From the NCBI RefSeq assembly GCF_004296575.1, contig NZ_SAYT01000004.1, forward strand, positions 1 through 64,000: a stretch of 64,000 nucleotides of DNA, read 5' to 3'. Shown piece after piece: positions 51,641-61,007 of this stretch (position 1 is its first letter; each line of letters opens with the position of its first letter). Under the pieces are notes generated by a model, which was not told where the DNA came from, did no database searches, and saw only the letters and a program-made list of their open reading frames with translations. The DNA is from Dyella amyloliquefaciens (lineage in GTDB: Bacteria > Pseudomonadota > Gammaproteobacteria > Xanthomonadales > Rhodanobacteraceae). The translations under genes and the position numbers were made by a program.

Positions 51641-52237
51641 TCAGCCTGCCAGTCGTTCCAGCCGCATCGCCAGCCAGCGGGCGACGTCCGGCCATTCGCT
51701 GTCGATCACGCTGTAGCACACGGTGTGGCGCAGGCCACCGTCGGGACGACGCTTGTGGTTGCGCAGCACGCCTTCGCGCTGGGCACCCAGGCGCTCGATG
51801 GCGCGTTGCGAGTCGAGGTTGCGATGATCGGTGTGCAATTCCACCGCCACGCAGCCCAGTGTCTCGAAGGCATGCTTGAACAGCAGGCGCTTGCAAGCCG
51901 TGTTGAGGTGGCTCTTCTGCCAGCGTTTCGCGTACCAGGTGTAGCCGATGGCGAGGCGTGGCAGTTCCGGCACGAAGTCGTAGTAGCGGGTAGTGCCCAC
52001 GATGTCGCCGCTGGTCTTCTCGCGAACAGCGAATGGCAGGATGTTGCCGTTGGCCTGGCCTTGCAGCGCCTTGGCGATGTAGCTGGCCGCCTCACCGGGT
52101 GCCGGGGCGCTGGTGAACCACAGGTTCCACAGTTCGCCATCCGCCGATGCCGCCTCCAGCGCAGGCGCATGTGCCGCGGTGAGTGGTTCAAGCACGACGT
52201 GATCGTCTTCCAGGCGAAGCGGGGTGAGCGTGGGCAT
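51641..52237 (-). CDS. GNAT-family N-acetyltransferase (RimJ/RimL-like)
   Basis: 198 residues. LAIGYTWYAKRWQKSHLNTA and VELHTDHRNLDSQRAIERLGA are the acetyl-CoA and C-terminal motifs of RimJ/RimL-type acetyltransferases. The substrate is unknown. Start at 52237; the upstream frame continues without homology. Confidence 0.83.
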   Translation of the reverse strand: MPTLTPLRLEDDHVVLEPLTAAHAPALEAASADGELWNLWFTSAPAPGEAASYIAKALQGQANGNILPFAVREKTSGDIVGTTRYYDFVPELPRLAIGYTWYAKRWQKSHLNTACKRLLFKHAFETLGCVAVELHTDHRNLDSQRAIERLGAQREGVLRNHKRRPDGGLRHTVCYSVIDSEWPDVARWLAMRLERLAG

Positions 52238-52577
52238 GGCGGCTCCGGCGTTCGGCAAGCGAGCATTTAAGCAGCCGTGGCATCCGGACGACAGTGGCGA
52301 GTGCCGGTATCGTGCATGCAGAGCTTGCGCGGTTGGGCCAGCTTTCAGCACATCTCAGATTTATCTGATGGGACGCGTGGGTGTGCCCCCCTAGACTTTC
52401 GCTCGTGTCGCGGTTGCAAGGGAATTCGCCAGATGCCTGCCAGGACGGCATGACACCCCGGGATCCGGCGAACCGCGTCACCCCTTCTACTTCTCGCAGC
52501 CCCGTGGGGCGGCGCTCCATGGTTCGACAGTCGACAGGCGGCCCAGCGGGGCCGTCTGTCGGCGCGACCGTAGGCGG
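52238..52577. other. 340-bp non-coding gap with hairpins
   Basis: No gene is seen. Noted are TCAGAT-TT-ATCTGA (52355-52368) and a two-tier hairpin at 52532-52561 (CGACAG and GGCCC stems closing to GGGCC and CTGTCG), just downstream of ydcH in its orientation, perhaps its transcript end. A riboswitch was considered and not supported. Confidence 0.5.
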
Positions 52578-52784
52578 TCAGGCGTCCAGATCGGGAATCA
52601 GCCGGCTTTCCAGCCGGGCGATATGGTCCTTCAGCAGCAGCTTGCGCTTCTTCATCCGCGTCAGCTGGAGTTCGTCGCGGCTCATCGTCGAGGCAAGGTG
52701 CTCGATGGCGACGTCGAGGTCGCGGTGCTCGACGCGCAGTTCGGCCAGCAGGTGGGCGATTTCGGCTTGGTCCTGGACCTGCAT
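52578..52784 (-). CDS. YdcH-family DUF465 protein
   Basis: 68 residues, mostly helical, with the family string DELQLTRMKKRKLLLKDHIA and a preceding LLAELRVEHRDLDVAIEHL. Function is not known. The in-frame ATG at 52817 would add 11 residues absent from relatives. Confidence 0.8.
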   Translation of the reverse strand: MQVQDQAEIAHLLAELRVEHRDLDVAIEHLASTMSRDELQLTRMKKRKLLLKDHIARLESRLIPDLDA

Positions 52785-52876
52785 AACGGCGTGCACGGCT
52801 GGAAAGACAGCCTGCAATTCTACTCCTGCCGGACCGGGGGCGCTGAGGCCGCTACAATGGGGGGCCGTTCCGCCCG

Positions 52877-53749
52877 ATGCCCGTCATGTCCGCCCAGCCC
52901 GACGCCACCCGCAAGCAGCACTTTGAGGCCGCCAAGCTGGCCAAGCGCCTGCGTCACCAGGTGGGCGAGGCCGTTGCCGACTTCAACATGATCGAGGACG
53001 GCGACAAGGTGATGGTGTGCCTGTCGGGCGGCAAGGATTCCTACACGCTGCTGGACATCCTGCTTTCGCTGCAGGCCAGGGCGCCGGTGCGTTTCGAGCT
53101 GATCGCGGTGAACCTGGACCAGAAGCAGCCGGGTTTCCCCGGGCATGTGCTGCCGGATTACCTCACCGCGCGCGGCGTGCCGTTCCACATCATCGAGCAG
53201 GACACCTACAGCACGGTGACCCGGGTGATTCCCGAGGGCAAGACCATGTGCAGCCTGTGCTCGCGCCTGCGGCGCGGTGCGCTGTACCACTGGGCGGCGG
53301 CCAACGGCATCACCAAGATCGCGCTCGGCCACCATCGCGACGACATCCTGGGCACGTTCTTTCTCAACCTGTTCTACCAGGCGCAGCTCAAGGCGATGCC
53401 GCCGAAGCTGCGCTCGGACGATGGCCGCCATGTGGTGATCCGCCCGCTGGCGTATTGCAAGGAAGCCGATATCGCGGAGTACGCCGAGGCGTGCGCGTTC
53501 CCGATCATCCCGTGCAACCTCTGCGGCTCGCAGGAAAACCTGCAACGCAAGGCGGTGAAGCGCATGATGGAGGACTGGGAGACGATCCAGCCCGGTCGTG
53601 CCGAGAATATTTTTCGTGCGCTCGGCAATGTGTCGCCATCCCAGCTCGCCGACCGTAACCTGTTCGACTTCGCCGCGCTGGGCGCGAGCGAAGCTGCCGT
53701 ACGCGCCGATGCGCATCAGTGGCTCGCCGGATCCCCGGAAGAGCCGTGA
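52877..53749 (+). CDS. ttcA: tRNA 2-thiocytidine biosynthesis protein TtcA
   Basis: Thiolates C32 of certain tRNAs. 290 residues with the PP-loop SGGKDS (50-55) and two CxxC motifs, CSLC and CNLC, that ligate the Fe-S cluster. Start at 52877 or 52886. It precedes tyrB closely. Confidence 0.96.
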   Translation: MPVMSAQPDATRKQHFEAAKLAKRLRHQVGEAVADFNMIEDGDKVMVCLSGGKDSYTLLDILLSLQARAPVRFELIAVNLDQKQPGFPGHVLPDYLTARGVPFHIIEQDTYSTVTRVIPEGKTMCSLCSRLRRGALYHWAAANGITKIALGHHRDDILGTFFLNLFYQAQLKAMPPKLRSDDGRHVVIRPLAYCKEADIAEYAEACAFPIIPCNLCGSQENLQRKAVKRMMEDWETIQPGRAENIFRALGNVSPSQLADRNLFDFAALGASEAAVRADAHQWLAGSPEEP

Positions 53750-53778
53750 CCTCAACCACCTACCAGTCGAGTAACGCC

Positions 53779-54978
53779 GTGTCGCACTTTGCAGCTGTTG
53801 AAATGGTTCCTGGCGATCCGATCCTGGGACTTTCCGAGGCCTATGTGGCCGATACCCGCCCGGGCAAGGTCAATCTGGGCGTGGGCATCTATTACGACGA
53901 ACAGGGCCGCATCCCGCTGCTGCGCGCCGTGCGCGAAGTGGAGCAGGCGCTGGCGCTGGAAGCGAAACCGCGCGGCTACCTGCCGATCGATGGCCTGGCC
54001 ACCTACAACGTCGCCACCCAGAAGCTGGTGTTCGGCGAAGACTCGCCGCTGCTGGCGGCCGGTCGCGTGGCCACGTCGCAGACCATCGGCGGCAGCGGTG
54101 CGCTGCGCATCGGCGCCGACCTGCTCAAGCAGGTGCTGCCCTCCGCGAAGATCGCGATCAGCAATCCCAGCTGGGAGAACCACCGCGTGGTGTTCGGCTC
54201 GGCCGGCTTCGAAGTGCTGACCTACGCCTACTACGATGAGGCCACCCATGGCCTGAATTTCGCCGGCATGCTGGCCGACCTGGGCAAGCTGGAGCCGGGT
54301 ACGGTGGTGCTGCTGCACGCCTGCTGCCACAACCCGACCGGCGCCGATCTCAATGCCGAGCAATGGCAGCAGGTGGTCGAGCTGGTGAAGGAGCGCAAGC
54401 TGCTGCCCTTCATCGACATGGCCTATCAGGGCTTTGACGAAGGCATCGACGCCGATGCCACCGCGGTGCGCCTGTTTGCCGCCTCGGGTATCGAGGCGTT
54501 CGTGGTCGCCAACTCCTACTCCAAGTCGTTCTCGCTGTACGGCGAGCGCGTGGGTGCGTTGTCGGTGGTCGGCAAGGATCGCGATGAGGCGGCGCGCGTG
54601 CAGTCGCTGGTGAAGCGCACCATCCGCTCCAACTACTCCAGCCCGTCCACGCACGGTGGCGCGCTGGTGTCCGGTGTGCTCAACAGCACCGAGCTGAAGG
54701 CCATGTGGGAGCAGGAGCTGGCCGAGATGCGCGAGCGCATCCATGCGATGCGTGCCGGCATGGTGGAGAAGCTGGCCGCGGCGGGTGCGCCGCAGTTCGC
54801 CTTCATCCAGCAGCAGGCAGGCATGTTCTCCTACTCGGGCCTCAGCAAAGCGCAGGTGGATCGCCTGCGCGAGGAGTACGGCATCTATGCGGTCGGCACC
54901 GGGCGCATCTGCGTGGCCGCGCTGAACCGCGCCAACCTCGACACGGTGGTGAATGCCGTCGCCGCGGTCAGCCGCTGA
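53779..54978 (+). CDS. tyrB: Aromatic amino acid aminotransferase
   Basis: Class I PLP aminotransferase of 399 residues, opening EMVPGDPILGLSEAY. The PLP lysine lies in NSYSKSFSLYGERVG and LLHACCHNPTGADL is the cofactor loop. It transaminates tyrosine/phenylalanine or aspartate; aromatic preference is inferred. GTG 53779 gives the family-like N terminus; GTG 53746 overlaps the ttcA stop. Confidence 0.9.
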   Translation: MSHFAAVEMVPGDPILGLSEAYVADTRPGKVNLGVGIYYDEQGRIPLLRAVREVEQALALEAKPRGYLPIDGLATYNVATQKLVFGEDSPLLAAGRVATSQTIGGSGALRIGADLLKQVLPSAKIAISNPSWENHRVVFGSAGFEVLTYAYYDEATHGLNFAGMLADLGKLEPGTVVLLHACCHNPTGADLNAEQWQQVVELVKERKLLPFIDMAYQGFDEGIDADATAVRLFAASGIEAFVVANSYSKSFSLYGERVGALSVVGKDRDEAARVQSLVKRTIRSNYSSPSTHGGALVSGVLNSTELKAMWEQELAEMRERIHAMRAGMVEKLAAAGAPQFAFIQQQAGMFSYSGLSKAQVDRLREEYGIYAVGTGRICVAALNRANLDTVVNAVAAVSR

Positions 54979-55013
54979 GTTCCTGTCCCCTGTCATCGTC
55001 GTTCCCGCGCCCC

Positions 55014-55087
55014 CGTAAAGGTGCGGGGACCCAGCGACTTTGAGCGTCTCCAACGACACTGGATCCCCGCCTGCGCGGGGATGACGG
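55014..55087. repeat. Dispersed palindromic repeat (TGGATCCC family)
   Basis: GCGGGGACCCAG near the left and CACTGGATCCCCGCC on the right end in the hairpin ATCCCCGC-CTGC-GCGGGGAT followed by GACGG, related to the copy at 38896-38967. Confidence 0.75.
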
Positions 55088-55111
55088 TCAAGCAACAAAC
55101 ACGGATACCGA

Positions 55112-56029
55112 ATGTTTTTCCGCAATCTCACGCTGTTCCGCTTTTCCCCCGCCGTCGCCGAAGACCTGAACCGCCTGGACGAAGCGCTGGTCGAGCATCG
55201 CCTGCGCCCCTGTGGTCCCATGGAAATGGGCACCAAGGGCTTCGTGCCGCCGGTAGGCCGCGGCGAGGAAGCGCCGCTCACCCATGCGGTGAAGGCCTGC
55301 ACCATGGTCACCGTGGGTAGCGAGGACAAGCTCCTGCCCGGTTCGGTGGTAAACGACGAACTTGCCCGCCGTGTGCAGAAGATCGCCGAAGAAGAAGGCC
55401 GCAAGGTCGGCGGTCGTGAACGCAAGCGCCTGAAGGAAGACGTGCTCAACGAGCTGGTGCCGCGCGCCTTCATCCGCAGCTCGCGCATGCGCTCCTACGT
55501 GGACAAGAAGCTGGGCTGGCTGGTGCTGGATACGTCCAGCCGCAAGTCGGCCGAAAACGCCCTGACCCAGATCCGCGAGGCCCTGGGCAGCTTCCCGGCG
55601 GTGCCGCTGGCGCCCGAGGAAGGCCCGCGCGTGCTGATGACGGACTGGCTGGCTACCGGCAACCTGCCGGCCGGCCTGGCCCTGGGCGATGAGGTGGAGC
55701 TGCGCGATCCCGCCAGCGCTACCGGCGCCATCGCCAAGTGCCGCCGCCAGGACCTGGACAGCGAAGAGGTGAAGGAGCACCTGCGCAACGGTAAGCAGGT
55801 GTTCCAGCTGGGTCTCACCTTCGATGAGCGCATGAGCTTCGTGCTGGGCGAGGACCTGATCGTCCGCAAGCTGAAGTTCCTGGACGTGGTCACCGATGAG
55901 CTGGGCGACAGCCATCCGGATGCCGCCGCCGAGGCCGACGCCACGTTCGCCCTGCTGACCCTCGAGCTCGAGCGCCTGCTGGGCAAGCTCGAGGAGTGGT
56001 TCGGCCTGCCCCGTCCCGCCGAGGGCTAA
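55112..56029 (+). CDS. rdgC: Recombination-associated protein RdgC
   Basis: 305 residues, exact family size. Begins MFFRNLTLFRFS and contains FVPPVGRG, DEVELRDPAS and KFLDVVTDELGDSHPDAAAE. RdgC forms a ring-shaped dimer on DNA and limits RecA-promoted recombination. A hairpin follows the stop. Confidence 0.96.
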   Translation: MFFRNLTLFRFSPAVAEDLNRLDEALVEHRLRPCGPMEMGTKGFVPPVGRGEEAPLTHAVKACTMVTVGSEDKLLPGSVVNDELARRVQKIAEEEGRKVGGRERKRLKEDVLNELVPRAFIRSSRMRSYVDKKLGWLVLDTSSRKSAENALTQIREALGSFPAVPLAPEEGPRVLMTDWLATGNLPAGLALGDEVELRDPASATGAIAKCRRQDLDSEEVKEHLRNGKQVFQLGLTFDERMSFVLGEDLIVRKLKFLDVVTDELGDSHPDAAAEADATFALLTLELERLLGKLEEWFGLPRPAEG

Positions 56030-56043
56030 GTCCCCCGTCCCGT

Positions 56044-56069
56044 CCCTTTCCCGTTGAGACGGGAAAGGG
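56044..56069 (+). terminator. Hairpin after rdgC
   Basis: Perfect 11-bp stem CCCTTTCCCGT / ACGGGAAAGGG with a TGAG loop. There is no T-run, so termination is uncertain. Confidence 0.5.
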
Positions 56070-56183
56070 GTGTCGCCCGCCAAACGGTCACCGGGTCGTC
56101 TTGCGAAGCCTGCATGCTCCCCCCACATTTGGTGAGGGACACTAGCGGGACTGGACGCCACGTAGTCGTAGTAAGGCGGGGAT

Positions 56184-56954
56184 ATGACGCAGCATCTCGA
56201 AGGCGATTGGCTGGAACTGGCCACCGCAAGCGGAAGTACGATCCGCGTGCTCAAGGCCGCGCATCCGCGCGCGCGTCGCCTGCGCTTGACGGTGACGCCC
56301 AAGGGCGCGCGCGTGTCGTATCCGCACGGCACGCATCCGGCGCAGGTCAGCGCCTTTCTTCGTCACCACGCCGACTGGCTGGAACGCAAGCTCGATGAGT
56401 TGCATCTCATCGTCAAGCCGTTGCCGCCGTTGCGCGTTGGCGTGTCGACCGAATTTCCCCTGCGCGGCGAAACCGTGCAGCTCGATTGGGTCGATGGCCC
56501 GTATCCGCGCGTGGAAGCGGGCGAGGGCACGCTCACCCTGGTGATCCCGCGCCCGCACACGCGGGCGTTGCCGGTGGCGCGCGGTCTGCTTGCTTCGTAT
56601 TTCGAGAGCCAGATTCGCCGCGATGTATCGCGCTGGCTCGCCGGTTACGTGCCGATGCTCGGGCTCGCACCCACCGCACTGCGCGTGCGCCCGATGAAAA
56701 GCCTGTGGGGCAGCCTCGATACGCGCGATCGCATCAATCTCGATCTCGCCCTGGCACTCGCGCCACCTGCCGCGCTGCGTTACGTGCTCGCACACGAGCT
56801 GTGCCATCTCAAGGTGCGCAGCCATGCGCCACGTTTCTGGGCGCAGGTGGAGGGTCTGTTCCCCGAGTGGCGCGAGCAGCGCGATTGGCTGCGCTTGAAC
56901 GGCGCGTGGCTGAAGACCGAACTGGATCGGTTGATCGCCGACGTGGCTGATTAG
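56184..56954 (+). CDS. YgjP-like (DUF45/M48) metallopeptidase
   Basis: 256 residues with the zinc motif HELCHL and the family string MKSLWGSLDTRDRINLDLAL. Soluble, no signal peptide. Proteins of this type are SprT-like; the substrate is unknown. GGCGGGGAT precedes the ATG. It overlaps the convergent gene by 4 bp. Confidence 0.85.
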   Translation: MTQHLEGDWLELATASGSTIRVLKAAHPRARRLRLTVTPKGARVSYPHGTHPAQVSAFLRHHADWLERKLDELHLIVKPLPPLRVGVSTEFPLRGETVQLDWVDGPYPRVEAGEGTLTLVIPRPHTRALPVARGLLASYFESQIRRDVSRWLAGYVPMLGLAPTALRVRPMKSLWGSLDTRDRINLDLALALAPPAALRYVLAHELCHLKVRSHAPRFWAQVEGLFPEWREQRDWLRLNGAWLKTELDRLIADVAD

Positions 56955-57442
56955 CCGGACTGCTCGTCGGCGCGCGTCGTCGCTGAGCATCGTCGCGCGC
57001 TGAAGACCCGCACTGTTCGCCGGACCAGCAGGCCAAGACCCAGAAGGATGCCAATCTCGGCCAGCATCCCCGTCGCGACCAGCTTCCACACCAGGGACCC
57101 CTGCAGTCGATGCCAGTCGTTGGCGAGGCTGAATCCGATGCCCACAGCGAACGTAGTCAACGGCATGCCGAACAGCATCCATGCCAGTGCAAGCGAAGCA
57201 AGCCCCTGCCTGCCGTTGACCACCTTGTCGAAAAGCTCGGTGCGCGCGTGGAGGCTGGCGATGGGGTCGACGGTGTTGATCACTGGCGCTTTCGGCCTGT
57301 TTCTGGCCGTGCGCACGCTTGCCTCGAGCACTTCGGCTTCTTGGTGCTCCACCTTTCTCTCTGCCTCGGCGGTGCGTGCCAGCTGCCCGCGCGGATCGTC
57401 AACTACCAGCGATACTCCACCGATCCTGATCTCGTGCCCCAT
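56951..57442 (-). CDS. Hypothetical membrane protein
   Basis: 163 residues. A hydrophilic N-terminal part with charged AEAERKVEHQEAEVLEAS precedes two hydrophobic segments (LASLALAWMLFGMPLTTFAV and ATGMLAEIGILLGLGLLV). GGGAGG precedes the ATG. I do not recognise it. Confidence 0.6.
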   Translation of the reverse strand: MGHEIRIGGVSLVVDDPRGQLARTAEAERKVEHQEAEVLEASVRTARNRPKAPVINTVDPIASLHARTELFDKVVNGRQGLASLALAWMLFGMPLTTFAVGIGFSLANDWHRLQGSLVWKLVATGMLAEIGILLGLGLLVRRTVRVFSARRCSATTRADEQSG

Positions 57443-57489
57443 GCCGACCTCCCCTCAGTTGCCGACGGTTCGCGGATGATGCGGGATCT

Positions 57490-58491
57490 TCAGTGCGACA
57501 GCGTGAACGAGGTGAGGATGCGCGCCGTCTCTTCCGGCTTCTCCAGGATCGGCATGTGGTTGCAGCCGTTGAGCGTGCTGGTGCTGATGGCCTGGGCGGT
57601 CTTCAAGCCGTTGCGCAGACTGTCCAAGGCCGAGATGTCGATGATCTTGTCGTCATGACACCACAGGCCCAGCACCGGCATGCCGAGTCGATCGAGCCGG
57701 TTCTGCAGCGACAGGTACTGCGAAGGTTCGCGCAGCTCGTTGAAGGTGCGGTCGATGAAGGCGCGGCTCGCCTGATTGCGCTTGATCAGCACGTCCTCGA
57801 AGCGGCCGGGGATATCCAGCGGCTTGGCGAACGCCCACGCAGTCGCCTTGGCGAATTCTTCGCGGTTGTCGAAGACGAAGGGATTCTTGCCGGACAGTGC
57901 GAGGCGCGAGAAGTCGTTTTCGTTCGCCTTGAGGCCAAACGAGTCGAGCAGGGCCAGTTCGGCCACGTGCTCGGGATGCTCGGCGGCGTAGACGCCGGCG
58001 ATGGCGCCGCCCATCGAATGGCCGATCAGCACCACCTTCTGCAGGCCCAGCGTATCGACGAAGCCCTGCAGCCTCGCCACCTGCGCATCGATGTTGTAGC
58101 TGGCGCCGTCAACGCGGGTCGACTCACCCCAGCCCGGCAGGTCGGGCGCGATCACGTGGAAATGCGGCGTAAGCAGTTCCATCTGCTTGAGCCACACTTC
58201 CTTGCTGGCGGCGAAGCCGTGCAGCAGGACGAGCGTGGGGCCCTGGCCGCCCTCGAAGTAAACCCACTTGGTGTCGCCCACTTGTACCGAGTGGTCCTCG
58301 ACGTGCGCGGCCATCATCTGGCGCTTGATGTCGGCCTTCATCAGCCACTGCGGCGCGAACAGGTAGGAGCCGCCGAGCACGACGGCGAGCAACAAGGCCG
58401 TGAAGCCGAGGAACTTCAGTCGGCGCAGGGCGAGTCGCTGCCACAGGGGGCGCGAGGTGGCGGAGGGCTTGGCGGGTGTATTCGATTTCAT
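57490..58491 (-). CDS. Membrane-anchored alpha/beta hydrolase
   Basis: 333 residues. An N-terminal helix (FLGFTALLLAVVLGGSYLF) anchors the domain, which has GHSMGGAIAGVYAAEHPEHV with the nucleophile Ser, VLGLWCHDDKIID with the acid, and a late GCNHMPILE histidine. LVLLHGFAASKEVW forms the oxyanion site. Substrate unknown. The longer frame reaching 58767 overlaps the M1 gene. Confidence 0.85.
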   Translation of the reverse strand: MKSNTPAKPSATSRPLWQRLALRRLKFLGFTALLLAVVLGGSYLFAPQWLMKADIKRQMMAAHVEDHSVQVGDTKWVYFEGGQGPTLVLLHGFAASKEVWLKQMELLTPHFHVIAPDLPGWGESTRVDGASYNIDAQVARLQGFVDTLGLQKVVLIGHSMGGAIAGVYAAEHPEHVAELALLDSFGLKANENDFSRLALSGKNPFVFDNREEFAKATAWAFAKPLDIPGRFEDVLIKRNQASRAFIDRTFNELREPSQYLSLQNRLDRLGMPVLGLWCHDDKIIDISALDSLRNGLKTAQAISTSTLNGCNHMPILEKPEETARILTSFTLSH

Positions 58492-58565
58492 GGCGGTGTC
58501 GTGGTTCCTGGACGCGACATCGATGGCGACGCGCGCCCCCTTTTGCAAGGAGGCGCGCGCGACGC

Positions 58566-60428
58566 TTACTTGCTGGCGTTCTTCTTCGCCTTGGCGAACA
58601 CCGATTCGACCGCCTGTTGCGTCATCGGGTGGTAGCCGCTCTTGGCCTTGGCGTAGACCTGCTCGGCATAGGCGAGGCCTTCCGGCGTCTTCGCGAACGC
58701 CTTGTACAGCGGCATGGTGAGGTACAGACGGCCAATGCGCGTCATGTGTTCGGCGGCGGCGTTCCACACATCCTTATCGCCAGCGGCGATGGCGTGGCTG
58801 TACCAGCGCATGCCGATCTCGGCGTTGGGCGTGCCGGTGAGGTGCCAGGCAGTGTCGATCTGCTTGATCTTGTCCAGCGGGGTGACGTCCGGCAGGCCGT
58901 CGAGGAAGTACATCCACTCCTGCGTGTTCCAGCCCTTCGCGTCGAGCTTGTCGGCGGCCAACGAGCCGGCGAGGAACGAGGCGCGCTCCTTGTCGATCGC
59001 GTTGAAGCGCGGCGAATCGGGCAGCGGCGCGTCCTTGGGAACGCCCGGCTCGTACACCCACTGTTGCACTTCGTCCCAGCTCATCTTGCCGGGGTTCTTG
59101 TCGAACAGGTTCGCCTTCAGATAGTCCAGCATCTGTTCGGTGGTGATGCTCTGGAACGCGAAGTGCGCGAAGTAGCCCTTCAGGTACGCATCGAAGGTGT
59201 CGCGGCCAAAGCGCTGTTCCAGCGTGCGCAGGAACCAGCTGCCCTTGTCATAGGGCACGGCGGAGATGGAATCGTCCGCGCCGATGCCGGGCTTGGGCGC
59301 GAGGCGCTGTGCATTCTCCGGGATGGACTTGTCCTTGATGGAATTCTCCAGGCCGCGCGCCGAGATCAGCGCTTCCTCGTCGGCCAGCGCCTTGCCGTAC
59401 ACCGCTTCGGTGATGCGGCCCTGCACGTAGGTGGTGAAGCCTTCGTTGAGCCAGATGTCGCGCCATGCGGCGCTGGTCACCAGGTTGCCGGACCACGAGT
59501 GGGCCAGCTCATGCGAAATCACCGAGACCAGGCTCTTGTCGCCCACCAGCAGCGTCGGCGTGGCGAACGTCATGTTCGGGTTTTCCATGCCACCGAACGG
59601 GAACGACGGCGGCAGCACCAGCAGGTCGTAACGGCCCCACGCATAGGGTCCGTACAGCGCCTCGGCGGCCTTGATCAGTTTCTCGGTGTCCTCGAATTCC
59701 TTCGCCGCCTTGCCCACCACGCTCGGTTCCGCATAGACGGCCGAACGCGGGCCGGTTTCCTTCGCCGCGATGTCGCCCGCGCCGATGGCCAGCAGGTACG
59801 ACGGAATCGGATGCGGCTGCTCGAACGAGTAGTCGCCGTTGAGCGGATGGTTGGCGTCGTTGATCGCGCTCATCACCACGCGCACATCCTTCGGTGCGGT
59901 GACGTGGGCGTTGTAGGTGAAGCGGATCGCCGGCGAATCCTGCAGCGGCACCCACGAGCGTGCATGGATGGATTCCGACTGTGAGAACATGAAGGGCAGC
60001 TTCTTGTCGGCCGTCTGTTCCGGCGTCAGCCACTGCAGGCCCGAGGCGGTCGGCACGGTCGAGTAGACGATGCGCACCTGCGAAGGATGCTGCGGCGAGG
60101 TGATGGTGAGCTTGCTGCCCAGCTCCTTGTCGCTGGGCGCCAGTGCGTACTTCAGCGCGCTTGCCTTGCCCGCGGCATCGACGCCTTCCACGCTGGCGAT
60201 CTTCAGGTCGCGCGTATCCAGCACCAGCGCCTGCGCCTTCGGATCCTTCCAGTCCAGCTTCAGCGTGGCCGTGCCATCGAGCTGCTTGTGAGGGAAGTCG
60301 ATCTTCAGGTCCAGGTCCAGGTGGGTGACGCGCACCTGGTCGGGCTGGGCATAGGAATGGGGATCGGCCGCGAAGGCGCTGAGCGGCAGCACCAGGGCGC
60401 CGACGGCGAGGGCGTGGAGAGGACGCAT
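58566..60428 (-). CDS. M1-family aminopeptidase, secreted
   Basis: 620 residues with a signal peptide (LHALAVGALVLPLSAFA). GGMEN occupies 279-283; zinc ligands are H306, H310 and E329 (HELAHSWSGN and LNEGFTTY). The long C-terminal helical domain resembles leukotriene A4 hydrolase. It removes N-terminal residues from peptides in the periplasm. Confidence 0.94.
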   Translation of the reverse strand: MRPLHALAVGALVLPLSAFAADPHSYAQPDQVRVTHLDLDLKIDFPHKQLDGTATLKLDWKDPKAQALVLDTRDLKIASVEGVDAAGKASALKYALAPSDKELGSKLTITSPQHPSQVRIVYSTVPTASGLQWLTPEQTADKKLPFMFSQSESIHARSWVPLQDSPAIRFTYNAHVTAPKDVRVVMSAINDANHPLNGDYSFEQPHPIPSYLLAIGAGDIAAKETGPRSAVYAEPSVVGKAAKEFEDTEKLIKAAEALYGPYAWGRYDLLVLPPSFPFGGMENPNMTFATPTLLVGDKSLVSVISHELAHSWSGNLVTSAAWRDIWLNEGFTTYVQGRITEAVYGKALADEEALISARGLENSIKDKSIPENAQRLAPKPGIGADDSISAVPYDKGSWFLRTLEQRFGRDTFDAYLKGYFAHFAFQSITTEQMLDYLKANLFDKNPGKMSWDEVQQWVYEPGVPKDAPLPDSPRFNAIDKERASFLAGSLAADKLDAKGWNTQEWMYFLDGLPDVTPLDKIKQIDTAWHLTGTPNAEIGMRWYSHAIAAGDKDVWNAAAEHMTRIGRLYLTMPLYKAFAKTPEGLAYAEQVYAKAKSGYHPMTQQAVESVFAKAKKNASK

Positions 60429-60536
60429 GGGTAAAACTCCATCAGCAGGAGCGCGGAGTATGCCACCGCCCGGCTAGGGCCCGCGGGTGCGGATGGTCAC
60501 CCCATGGGCGGAGGACAGGGTCGTCCGCCGGCCCGG

Positions 60537-60851
60537 TCAATGGCTGGAGCTGGCGGGTGCCGGCGCTCCCGATGGCTTCTGCATCGAGCGGACGTAGTCG
60601 AAGACGTCCTGTTTGGACACCACGCCACGCTTGGTTTTGTCGATCTCGTCGAAATGCGCGCGGATGAATGGCACCGGGCCCTTCTCGGCCTCTTCCTTGG
60701 TCAGCAAGCCGTCATGGTTCTTGTCGGCAATGTCGAAATTCTTGGCGGCAACGTCGACCTGGTTGGCCAGGTAGCCGGCGCCGATCTGGGCCTGGGTTGC
60801 AGTGGCCAGCGCAAGGGCGCAGACAGCGAGGAGCGGGCGGACATGGCGCAT
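60537..60851 (-). CDS. Secreted EF-hand protein
   Basis: 104 residues with a signal peptide (VRPLLAVCALALATATQAQ). The canonical calcium loop is DKNHDGLLTKEE (43-54); a second degenerate loop follows (DEIDKTKRGVVSKQDVFDYV). It ends in a Pro/Ala/Ser tail. Role unknown. Confidence 0.8.
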   Translation of the reverse strand: MRHVRPLLAVCALALATATQAQIGAGYLANQVDVAAKNFDIADKNHDGLLTKEEAEKGPVPFIRAHFDEIDKTKRGVVSKQDVFDYVRSMQKPSGAPAPASSSH

Positions 60852-60936
60852 GGTTCTCTCTCCCTGAACGAGTGCGCGGAGTATCGCACCGGGGATGTGA
60901 GCGGATCGTTCGGTACTGCGGCTACCACAAGAGCGA

Positions 60937-60996
60937 TCGCGCACTGGGTGCGCTCCTACATCGAAGCTGCCGTGTAGGAGCGCACCCAGTGCGCGA
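60937..60996. repeat. REP pair (BIME), GTAGG subtype, opposite orientation
   Basis: Units at 60937-60960 and 60973-60996 with the GTAGG ends facing each other (12 bp between), the reverse of the other pairs. Confidence 0.88.
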
Positions 60997-61007
60997 TTCG
61001 CCTGGCC

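Noticed and set aside
52238-52577. Possible cobalamin or cyclic-di-GMP riboswitch upstream of the GNAT gene
   Set aside because: The conserved box elements of those classes could not be found on either strand; only generic hairpins are present.
56044-56069. Confident rho-independent terminator after rdgC
   Set aside because: The stem is strong but no T-run follows on either strand, so it is listed with low confidence only.
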